Assembly: GCA_031424145.1 (NCBI GenBank)
Contig: JANPGV010000158.1
Location: 1-14,409, forward strand
Origin: JAENVT01 sp031424145
Lineage (GTDB): Bacteria; Actinomycetota; Acidimicrobiia; Acidimicrobiales; Ilumatobacteraceae
Direction of reading: 5' to 3'
DNA: 14,409 nt
The notes beneath the pieces are model-generated. The model was not told the DNA's origin and did not search any database. It saw only the letters and a list, made by a program, of their open reading frames with translations. This document shows, in pieces, positions 9,401 through 14,409 of this stretch. The position numbers were made by a program, and so were the translations under genes. Every line of letters begins with the position of its first letter. Positions within the stretch are counted from its first letter, which is position 1.

Positions 9401-12400
9401 CCCGGCAGTGCGAACATGGGCGGCATCTCGGTCAACGACGACCTGGTAACCACCGGGTGCAACGAGAACCTGCTGCTGCTGCGCAAGCCCGACGGGACTA
9501 CTCAGTACCGTCAGTTCAACAGCGTCAACCCGCCCGGCATCAACGGTCAGTCCGTGTACGACGGCACGGCCACCACCGACAAGATCTTTGGTGGAAACGA
9601 CAACGACACCTTCTGGGGTGGTGGCGGCAACGACGTCATCGAAGGTAACGGTGGCGACGACGTCGCCCTCGGCGGTGACGGCAATGACATCATCACCGAC
9701 CTTGGCGGTGACGATGTCTTGAAGGGTGGTCCCGGTAACGACGCTCTCGATGGAGGTCTCGGCCTCGACATCTTCATGGGTGGCGACGGTCAGGACTTCA
9801 TCAACGGTGGCGCCAATGACAACGAATCGTTTGCCGGTCCCGGCAACGACTTCATCATCGCCGGTCAAGGCGCCGACGCCGTGTTTGGTGACGGTGGCGA
9901 CGACTGGATCGAAGGTGGCTCCGGCCAGGACCTGCTGATCGGCGATCACTCTGCGCCGTTCTTCGATGATCCGGCCCAGGTCGCACCAGGTAACGACGTC
10001 TTCGTCGGTCAAGTCGGCGAGAACGACTACGACGCCGAAGGCGGCGACGACGTGATGTCCCAGAACTCCGCTGTCGACCGCAACGCCGGTGCCTCCGGTT
10101 TCGACTGGGCGTTCCATCAGTACAACACCGTCGCGGCTGACGACGACATGGAGATCAACAACAACCTGGTCGGCGTGCCGATCCAGGTGGTCGTCAACCG
10201 TGATCGTTGGCAGGAAACCGAAGCCGATTCCGGCGCCGGCTTGAACGACGTCCTCCACGGGCTGGCAATTGCCCCGAGCGCCCTCGGAGGTGCAGGGTTC
10301 ACCGGCTGTGACGCTCTCGACGCCGCGGGTGTCGCCCGCATCGCCGGGCTCAGCGCTCTGGTCACGACGTTCCCCTCGCCACTCGCACCGATCGTTGCCT
10401 CGTCAGCTGCGGGCTACTGCCCACTCAACGGCGGTACAGCCACCGGCACCGTGTGGGCCGAGGGCGACATCCTCATCGGCGGCCTCGGTAGTGACAGCAT
10501 CGAAGGTCGTGGCGCCAACGACATCATCGACGGTGACCGCTACCTGAACGTCCGCATCAGCGTTCGCAATCCGCTGGATCCTGCGGTCGAGATCGGCTCG
10601 ACCGACCTCATGGAGCACAAAGCGCTGACCGGCAACTTCGGTCCTGGCACCACCGGTATGACCCTGCAGCAGGCAGTGTTCTCCGGCCTCGTGAATCCCG
10701 GCTTCATCGTCGCCACTCGCGAGATCATCACCCCAGCAGTAACGCCCCCCGACTGTGGTACCACAAACCTGAACTGCGACACGGCATACTTCTCCGGTGC
10801 TGCAGCCGGCTCCGTCGTCACCACCGCAGGTGACACGGTCATCGTCACGGGTCCCGACGGCATCGACACGCTTCGCAACATCGAGCAGCTCAGCTTCTGC
10901 AACGGAACGCTCACAGGATTGACCTGCAGTGTTCCCGCCGAAATTGTTCCGCTCGCCGCTGCGGTCCCGTCGGTGGTACTCCCGTCGGTGTCACTGTCAG
11001 TGCTGTCGCCGGCTTTCCCGGCCGCACTTGTGGGCGCTCCCGCAACCACGTTGCCGGTCGTCTTGACCAACAACGGCGGCGGGCTCGTGACCTTTGGCCT
11101 GTCCACGGTCGTCGGAGACACCTCGTTCATTGCAGACACAACGGGCTGCACAACGCTGGCAGCTGGCGCCAATTGCACCGTCAATGTGTCGTTCTCGCCG
11201 GCCTCGGCAGGTGCGTTGTCGGCCACGCTGAACATCGCCACTGATGCCACCAACATCCAGGTACCTCTCGTAGGCACAGGCATTGGCGCTCCGACGATCA
11301 CTGAGGTGTACACGCCGGGCATCGCTAGGGGGGCCGAGATCACCATCTTCGGCACCGATCTGGCAACGACCAGCGCCGTGACCATCGGCGGTATCGCCGC
11401 AACGTTCAACGTTGTCGATGTCAACACCGTGACCGCCATCGTCCCACTGACTGTGACGCCTGGTCCGAGCATCCCTGTGACGGTCACCACCGCTGCAGGA
11501 ACGGTCACCGATTCCACGCTGAGTGTTGTCGGTCCGCAGCCGACGATCACCCGTCTCATAGGGTCGGGCGCCGCCGGTGCCGAGCTGGTCATCGTTGGTA
11601 CAAATCTGAGCGGAGCGCCGATTGTCTTCAACAGCACCGGCGGCGGCATCTTGGCGCCGGCGATGTCGCCCTCGTCGAGCATCCAGATCCGGACACTGGT
11701 GCCTGCCTTTGCAGCCTCCGGCAACATCACGGTCACCAACGCGAGCGGCCTCGTAGCAACCATGCCCTTCACGGTGACTTCACCGACCGTGGTGAATCCT
11801 GGCCCGACATTGACCGGGTTCACCCCGCCGTCAGGCCAACGAGGGACCACTGTTCTGTTGAACGGCGTCAACTTCACGACGACGACCACGGTGAGCTTCA
11901 CCGCAGTCGGTGGTGGACTGGCGATCGCACCGGCTTCTGTGCTGTCGTCGACCCAGATCCGGGTGACCGTGCCAGCTAACGCTCTCGCCGGTCCGGTGCT
12001 GGTCGCCAACTCGGCAGGCAGCAGTTCGTTGAACTTCGACGTGACATTCCCACCGGCGGTCGTGACACCTCCCGGACCAGGCCCATCGCCTGGACCTGGA
12101 GTACCTCTACCTCCGGGGATCTCGGCCTTCCATGCTGTCGATCCGTTCCGGGCGTTTGACACCCGGCTCGGCGAGCTCGGCTCGATCAATGTCGCCAAGA
12201 CCAAGATTGGTGGCGGCAATGTGCTCGACGTCGCTCTTACCGGCATCGCCGGGCACATCCCGGCTATCGGTGTTGCGGCAGTCTCGTTGAACGTGACCGT
12301 TGACAACGCTGAAGGTTCCGGGTTTGTCACCGTGTTCCCATGCGGGGACATGCCACTTGTTTCCAGTGTCAACTTCGTTGCCGGTCGGATTTCCGCCAAC

Positions 12401-13273
12401 GCGGTGATCGCCCCACTGTCGACGACTGGTCATGTCTGCTTCTTCTCCAACGTGCCCACCGACATCCTCGTTGATGTCAACGGCTGGTACTCCGGAGGAG
12501 TCGGATTCAACGCTGTGGCACCTGCCCGAGTGTTGGACACAAGGGCTGGCCAGACCGGCGTGCTGAATGTCGCCAAGACCAAGGTTGGTGGCGGCAACAT
12601 CCTCGACGTCAGGCTGGACAACATCTACGGTCCAATCACCGAAGCTGTCGCTGCGGTCTCGTTGAACGTGACCGTGGACGGTCCTGTTGGCTCGGGCTTT
12701 GTCACGGTGTTCCCGTGCGGGGACCGGCCTCTGGCTTCGAGCGTCAACTACGTTGCCGGTCAGACCGTGGCCAACGCAGTGATCGCCACTCTGTCGAGTA
12801 CTGGTCACGCCTGCCTCTTCGCATCGTCGGCCACTGATGTGGTCGTCGATGTCAACGGCTGGTTCGCCGCTGGTTCGGGCTACAACAGTGTCGCCCCTGC
12901 CCGAGTTCTCGACACCAGGCCCGGAGAGCTCGGAATGTTGAATGTCGGCAAGACCAAGGTTGGTGGCGGCAACGTCATCGACGTCCAACTCGACAACATC
13001 TACGGCGCCGCCAGCACCGTCGGCAAGGTTGCCGCAGTCTCGTTGAACGTGACCGTCGACAACGCTGTAGGTTCCGGGTTCGTCACCGTGTTCCCATGCG
13101 GAAGCAGGCCACTCGTTTCCAGTGTCAACTTCATCGCCGGCCAGACCGTGGCCAACGCGGTGGTAGCACCGGTTTCGAATACGGGGCATGTCTGCTTCTT
13201 CTCCAACGTGGCCACTGACCTGATTGTCGATGTCAACGGCTGGTTCGCCGCTGCATCGACCGGGCCGGTGTAG
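6464..13273 (+). CDS. secreted animal-type heme peroxidase with RTX, ASH/IPT-like and C-terminal repeat domains
   Basis: A 2269-residue exported protein. Residues 1-67 form a long signal peptide: Arg-rich n-region, hydrophobic core at about 43-59, likely cleavage after VQA67. LRSVDGGCNNL (140-150) opens an animal-type heme peroxidase domain. Distal motif FGQFFDHG gives D296 and H297; GDGRCNEN gives the catalytic Arg R561 and heme-linking Glu E564; RFGHSML gives the proximal His H676; NLQDGDRFYYL lies near 915. RTX repeats of the GGxGxDxx type span about 1043-1163, with a second short block near 1334-1360. An ASH-like domain (about 1510-1606), three IPT/TIG-like domains (from 1610, 1693 and 1781), a Pro/Gly linker (1866-1885) and three repeats of about 126 residues (from 1889, 2015 and 2140) follow. 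There is no LPXTG motif or C-terminal membrane helix. This is the 'peroxicin' architecture. Mn(II) oxidation, as in MopA, or oxidant production is an inference. ATG 6473 is an alternative start. Confidence 0.93.
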   Translation: MGTMLGRGSSHARFNERQHAVTPQNLARARGHARSTGSRLRTFGAVAAALALLGTGLVSGSGFSVQAAPAPVGQGFTVTPSDLAFILKQIKIAERHSRSIQGTEATQPANPNPLGDPDYCQALVGPNPDQIPNYLTSYGLRSVDGGCNNLLPISANAHFAQADQPFPRLASPVFRAAEPITAAFPVGPLGPTSYAQKSGVVVDSQPRTISNLIVDQTSTNPAAVAAAGFPVRTQGNTGIVPCAVVPGSNPPADVVPATPVGCVPAHQTLFIPNVTTDVGLSPPYNSLFTFFGQFFDHGVDQTVKSGGTVFVPLNADDPLVAGPDHVFGTADDLPAQLRFMVLTRAQNQPGPDGLMGTTDDVQNANNTDSPWVDQSQTYTSHSSHQVFLRQYQLNAAGRPVATGKLLGPLTALNDADGAATTGAISTWASTKAQAASMLGLRLTDADVTNIPMIAADPYGKFIPGPARGLPQYVTATGLVEGNRAAPVAVPANVLHFDTPFLTDIAHNADPSPQDTDHNPATPPVAPAPDADTVASADFGSQAPGTYDDEMLNAHFTCGDGRCNENIALTTIHQIFHHEHDRLVDDIKHVLTTDTSPSGVLALAQWKLAVAASPDGWNGERLFQAARFITEMQYQHLVFEEFARKMQPLIRPFHLYSTDINPAIPAEFAHAVYRFGHSMLDEDVARTNMDGTDNSTSLLHAFLNPPEFFNAHGTCNTPPCSSSGWLTPEQAAGSIVMGSSDQAGNELDEFVTDTLRSNLLGLPLDLPTLNMTRARDAGIPPLNDVRRQIFAQTNDGQLAPYTSWSDFGQHLKHPESLINFVAAYGTHPTIVGATTLATKRAAAKLIVDPTNPVDPAIPTDAADFMFGTGAWASSAGVTTTGLDSVDLWVGGLAEITNLFGGLLGTTFNYVFQTTMENLQDGDRFYYLARTPGMNLRSQLEGNSFAELIMRNTDGTSTLKADAFATADCKFEIGSIVGPASPGSANMGGISVNDDLVTTGCNENLLLLRKPDGTTQYRQFNSVNPPGINGQSVYDGTATTDKIFGGNDNDTFWGGGGNDVIEGNGGDDVALGGDGNDIITDLGGDDVLKGGPGNDALDGGLGLDIFMGGDGQDFINGGANDNESFAGPGNDFIIAGQGADAVFGDGGDDWIEGGSGQDLLIGDHSAPFFDDPAQVAPGNDVFVGQVGENDYDAEGGDDVMSQNSAVDRNAGASGFDWAFHQYNTVAADDDMEINNNLVGVPIQVVVNRDRWQETEADSGAGLNDVLHGLAIAPSALGGAGFTGCDALDAAGVARIAGLSALVTTFPSPLAPIVASSAAGYCPLNGGTATGTVWAEGDILIGGLGSDSIEGRGANDIIDGDRYLNVRISVRNPLDPAVEIGSTDLMEHKALTGNFGPGTTGMTLQQAVFSGLVNPGFIVATREIITPAVTPPDCGTTNLNCDTAYFSGAAAGSVVTTAGDTVIVTGPDGIDTLRNIEQLSFCNGTLTGLTCSVPAEIVPLAAAVPSVVLPSVSLSVLSPAFPAALVGAPATTLPVVLTNNGGGLVTFGLSTVVGDTSFIADTTGCTTLAAGANCTVNVSFSPASAGALSATLNIATDATNIQVPLVGTGIGAPTITEVYTPGIARGAEITIFGTDLATTSAVTIGGIAATFNVVDVNTVTAIVPLTVTPGPSIPVTVTTAAGTVTDSTLSVVGPQPTITRLIGSGAAGAELVIVGTNLSGAPIVFNSTGGGILAPAMSPSSSIQIRTLVPAFAASGNITVTNASGLVATMPFTVTSPTVVNPGPTLTGFTPPSGQRGTTVLLNGVNFTTTTTVSFTAVGGGLAIAPASVLSSTQIRVTVPANALAGPVLVANSAGSSSLNFDVTFPPAVVTPPGPGPSPGPGVPLPPGISAFHAVDPFRAFDTRLGELGSINVAKTKIGGGNVLDVALTGIAGHIPAIGVAAVSLNVTVDNAEGSGFVTVFPCGDMPLVSSVNFVAGRISANAVIAPLSTTGHVCFFSNVPTDILVDVNGWYSGGVGFNAVAPARVLDTRAGQTGVLNVAKTKVGGGNILDVRLDNIYGPITEAVAAVSLNVTVDGPVGSGFVTVFPCGDRPLASSVNYVAGQTVANAVIATLSSTGHACLFASSATDVVVDVNGWFAAGSGYNSVAPARVLDTRPGELGMLNVGKTKVGGGNVIDVQLDNIYGAASTVGKVAAVSLNVTVDNAVGSGFVTVFPCGSRPLVSSVNFIAGQTVANAVVAPVSNTGHVCFFSNVATDLIVDVNGWFAAASTGPV
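9590..9958 (+). repeat. RTX-type calcium-binding nonapeptide repeat region
   Basis: Roughly nine-residue units such as GGGGNDVIE, GNGGDDVAL and GGDGNDIIT recur across protein residues 1043-1163 of the peroxidase. In this family each pair of turns builds a calcium-binding parallel beta-roll. The DNA units (ggtggc/ggtgac...aacgac) are degenerate and have no spacers, so this is coding repetition. A smaller block lies at about 10460-10545. Confidence 0.9.
12128..13270 (+). repeat. three tandem ~126-codon repeats at the peroxidase C-terminus
   Basis: Units at 12128-12505, 12506-12880 and 12881-13270. Each has an FDTR/VLDTR motif near the start, a central VAKTK/VGKTK-x-GGGN segment, VSLNVTVD, GSGFVTVFPCG, a Cys about 40 residues later (HVCFF or HACLF) and an end VDVNGW[YF]. 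The two conserved cysteines per unit suggest one disulfide each. Such VLDTR...VDVNGW units are familiar to me from extracellular actinobacterial proteins, but I cannot name a Pfam entry. A cell-surface or matrix attachment role is inferred from their terminal position. Confidence 0.92.
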
Positions 13274-13288
13274 CAAAACAAGATCGGG

Positions 13289-13328
13289 TTGTGGGTACGA
13301 GCCGCCCCCGTACCCACAAGCCGTTTTT
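13289..13328 (+). terminator. intrinsic terminator of the peroxidase gene
   Basis: TTGTGGGTACG at 13289-13299 pairs perfectly with CGTACCCACAA at 13309-13319 around a 9-nt loop; five T follow at 13324-13328. It lies 15 nt after the TAG stop. With the leader upstream, it indicates that the peroxidase is a single-gene transcription unit. Confidence 0.88.
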
Positions 13329-13380
13329 GTTCAGAGTTTTGTAGCCACCTGTCCTCGGGATCGACGTTCAGGGTCGACTG

Positions 13381-13902
13381 TCAGAGCAGCGCCTGCATGA
13401 TGGCAACATCGAGCCACTTGTTGAACTTGCGGCCGACCTCGCGTTCGATCCCGACGAGCTGGAAACCACATGAGCGGTGCAAGGCGATCGAGGCCTCACT
13501 GGCCGCCGAGATCCGTGCGAACACGGCATGAAAGCCGGATGCGGCGGCGACCTTCAAGAGCTCGTTGACGATCAGCTTGCCGATGCCCTGACCATTGCGG
13601 TCACGGCGCACGTAGACAGAGTCCTCGACGCTTGTGCGATAGGCGGCGCGTTCCTTGTACGGCGACAGGGAGCCGAACCCGACGATCTCGCCCAGTTCGT
13701 CCAACGGATCGACAGCCACGACCGCGGCAAATGCGCCGCTTCGGTCGGCGATCCACTGCTGCTGCTCGGCGAGCGAACGGGGCACGAGATCGAAGGTGGC
13801 CGTCGTGTTGGACACCTCGTAGTTGTAGATCTGACGGATCTGCTCGGCGTCGCCCAGCGATGCCAATCGCAGCGTCATGGCCTGCGCCGGCGCCTCGTCC
13901 AT
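13381..13902 (-). CDS. GNAT N-acetyltransferase, phosphinothricin acetyltransferase-like
   Basis: A soluble GNAT protein of about 173 residues that transfers acetyl from acetyl-CoA to an amine. Family marks: LRLASLGDAEQIRQIYNYEV near the start, SLSPYKERAAYRTSVEDSVYV in the middle, the acetyl-CoA pyrophosphate loop RRDRNGQGIGK, and ASIALHRSCGFQLVG followed by VGRKFNKWLDV. This pattern fits the phosphinothricin/methionine-sulfoximine acetyltransferase (Pat/MnaT) branch, whose natural substrate is often a toxic or modified amino acid; exact substrate is not readable. The frame extends to a TTG at 13926, but ATG 13902 is the first ATG. ATG 13878 (MTLRLAS) is where most relatives begin and may be the true start; no Shine-Dalgarno decides. 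It is divergent from the tRNA-Thr cluster. Confidence 0.88.
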   Translation of the reverse strand: MDEAPAQAMTLRLASLGDAEQIRQIYNYEVSNTTATFDLVPRSLAEQQQWIADRSGAFAAVVAVDPLDELGEIVGFGSLSPYKERAAYRTSVEDSVYVRRDRNGQGIGKLIVNELLKVAAASGFHAVFARISAASEASIALHRSCGFQLVGIEREVGRKFNKWLDVAIMQALL

Positions 13903-13928
13903 ACGTCGGGCGAGCGTAGTGCGCAAAG

Positions 13929-13943
13929 CACGGGAATCCCGTG
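13929..13943. promoter_or_regulatory. 15-bp palindrome in the divergent intergenic region
   Basis: CACGGGA-A-TCCCGTG is a perfect inverted repeat with 7-bp arms, located 27-41 bp upstream of the GNAT ATG at 13902 and about 70 bp upstream of tRNA-Thr. Position and symmetry would suit a dimeric repressor operator. The frame extension to TTG 13926 stops just short of it. Only one copy is visible. Confidence 0.3.
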
Positions 13944-13965
13944 GTAGATGCCATACCCCGGGCGC

Positions 13966-13971
13966 TATGCT
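13966..13971 (+). promoter_or_regulatory. possible -10 element for the tRNA-Thr/tRNA-Met/tuf cluster
   Basis: TATGCT matches the actinobacterial TANNNT pattern and lies 40 bp upstream of tRNA-Thr, a suitable distance for a tRNA promoter. No convincing -35 hexamer is found 17-18 bp further upstream, so the assignment is weak. Confidence 0.3.
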
Positions 13972-14010
13972 TCTCGGCTGGCTTGCGGGTAGAACCGCGC
14001 GCCAGCGATC

Positions 14011-14083
14011 GCCCTTTTAGCTCAGTCGGTAGAGCAACGCCATGGTAAGGCGTAGGTCGTGGGTTCGATTCCCACAGAGGGCT
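14011..14083 (+). tRNA. tRNA-Thr (anticodon GGT)
   Basis: A 73-nt cloverleaf. Acceptor GCCCTTT (14011-14017) pairs with AGAGGGC (14076-14082), discriminator T14083. The anticodon arm ACGCC-ATGGTAA-GGCGT gives anticodon GGT, reading ACC/ACU. T arm GTGGG-TTCGATT-CCCAC is intact. CCA is not encoded. It is first in a tRNA-Thr, tRNA-Met, tuf cluster. Confidence 0.97.
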
Positions 14084-14137
14084 CGGCCACAACGGTCAGC
14101 CTTTCTTCGGGGAGACGAAATCGGTCAGCAAAGCCCT

Positions 14138-14211
14138 GGCGGCGTAGCTCAGTTGGTCAGAGCATCCGGCTCATAATCGGAAGGTCATCGGTTCGAGACC
14201 GATCGCCGCTA
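14138..14211 (+). tRNA. tRNA-Met (anticodon CAT), probably elongator
   Basis: A 74-nt cloverleaf. Acceptor GGCGGCG (14138-14144) pairs with CGCCGCT (14204-14210), the outermost pair being G-U; discriminator A14211. The anticodon arm TCCGG-CTCATAA-TCGGA gives CAT, and the T arm ATCGG-TTCGAGA-CCGAT is intact. The initiator features, a mismatched 1-72 pair and three G-C pairs below the anticodon loop, are absent, which favours the elongator. An Ile2 tRNA (modified CAT) is not formally excluded. CCA is not encoded. Confidence 0.93.
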
Positions 14212-14253
14212 CAACACAATCAGCTATTAATTCCAAGACCAGAATCACGAAAC

Positions 14254-14258
14254 AGGAG
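14254..14258 (+). promoter_or_regulatory. Shine-Dalgarno of tuf
   Basis: AGGAG lies 10 bp before the ATG at 14269. It is the clearest ribosome-binding site in the window and fixes the tuf start. Confidence 0.85.
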
Positions 14259-14268
14259 AACGTCTCGC

Positions 14269-14409
14269 ATGAGCAAGGCGAAGTTTGAGCGGAATAAGCC
14301 GCATGTCAATGTTGGCACGATGGGTCATATCGATCATGGTAAGACGACGTTGACTGCTGCGATCTCGAAGACTCTGGAGGGTAAGGGGTTGGCGAAGTAC
14401 ACGCCGTTC
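14269..14409 (+). CDS. tuf: translation elongation factor Tu, N-terminal part, 3' end outside window
   Basis: The first 47 codons of EF-Tu, the GTPase that delivers aminoacyl-tRNA to the ribosome. The start MSKAKFERNKPHVNVGTMGH leads straight into the P-loop GHIDHGKTT, which binds the GTP phosphates. The gene begins 57 bp after tRNA-Met with no terminator visible between them, so co-transcription with the two tRNAs is likely, comparable to the tRNA-tufB operon of E. coli. Codon use differs from the neighbours: in the visible part all three His codons are CAT, both Asn codons AAT, and no Thr codon is ACC. The rest lies beyond the window. Confidence 0.98.
   Translation, partial: MSKAKFERNKPHVNVGTMGHIDHGKTTLTAAISKTLEGKGLAKYTPF

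Noticed and set aside
9590..9958. Repetitive DNA that could be taken for a CRISPR array or minisatellite
   Set aside because: Units are degenerate, in frame, without spacers of constant size, and encode GGxGxDxx calcium-binding turns.
8675..10258. Minus-strand open frame of 527 codons over the peroxidase/RTX region
   Set aside because: Its Val/Asp-rich periodic translation is the complement of the RTX repeats; no start signal or recognisable domain.
10540..12399. Long minus-strand open frame (619 codons) inside the peroxidase gene
   Set aside because: It mirrors the plus-strand gene with G/C-rich third positions; its Thr/Val/Pro-rich translation matches no family, while the plus frame has clear domains and repeats.
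13200..13273. Possible sortase anchor at the peroxidase C-terminus
   Set aside because: The protein ends VDVNGWFAAASTGPV, with no LPXTG-like motif, hydrophobic helix or basic tail.
13903..13926. TTG at 13926 as start of the GNAT gene
   Set aside because: The extra residues (LRTTLARR) are not family-like and no ribosome-binding site precedes TTG; ATG 13902 or 13878 fits better.
14138..14211. tRNA-Met as initiator tRNA
   Set aside because: The 1-72 position can pair (G-U) and the three G-C pairs flanking the initiator anticodon loop are absent.

Overview
The window looks like a chromosomal stretch from a high-GC actinobacterium, probably Acidimicrobiia-like. This rests on G/C-ending codons in most genes, tRNA genes without an encoded CCA, and the style of the large secreted protein; it is an inference without any database search. 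No phage, insertion sequence or CRISPR array is visible.

Layout, left to right. The window opens inside the C-terminal part of an acetyl-CoA synthetase gene (+). A 723-residue membrane-anchored protein (+) follows; its outer domain resembles actinobacterial zinc metallopeptidase-like proteins but lacks the zinc-binding residues. It converges, across a 7-bp gap, on a YajQ-family gene (-). Next come tRNA-Tyr(GTA) with a strong intrinsic terminator, then an ABC-F ATPase of the Uup/Ettā type (+) that shows no promoter or Shine-Dalgarno of its own. After a 193-bp leader comes one very large gene (6464-13273, +). It encodes a secreted 2269-residue animal-type heme peroxidase with RTX calcium-binding repeats, an ASH-like domain, IPT/TIG-like domains, a Pro/Gly linker and a three-fold C-terminal repeat. 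A perfect 11-bp-stem terminator ends it. A GNAT acetyltransferase (-) then lies divergent from a tRNA-Thr(GGT), tRNA-Met(CAT), tuf cluster (+), and tuf runs off the right edge.

Most of the genes are housekeeping genes in separate transcription units and do not form a pathway. The Thr/Met tRNAs with EF-Tu form a translation cluster like the tRNA-tufB operon of E. coli. The most interesting object is the peroxidase: it retains the recognisable heme-peroxidase catalytic motifs and has the peroxidase-plus-RTX architecture of 'peroxicins' and of the Mn(II)-oxidising MopA proteins. Second is the apparent pseudo-metallopeptidase. I see no multi-gene system that I would call new; the novelty is in protein architecture and some regulatory arrangements.
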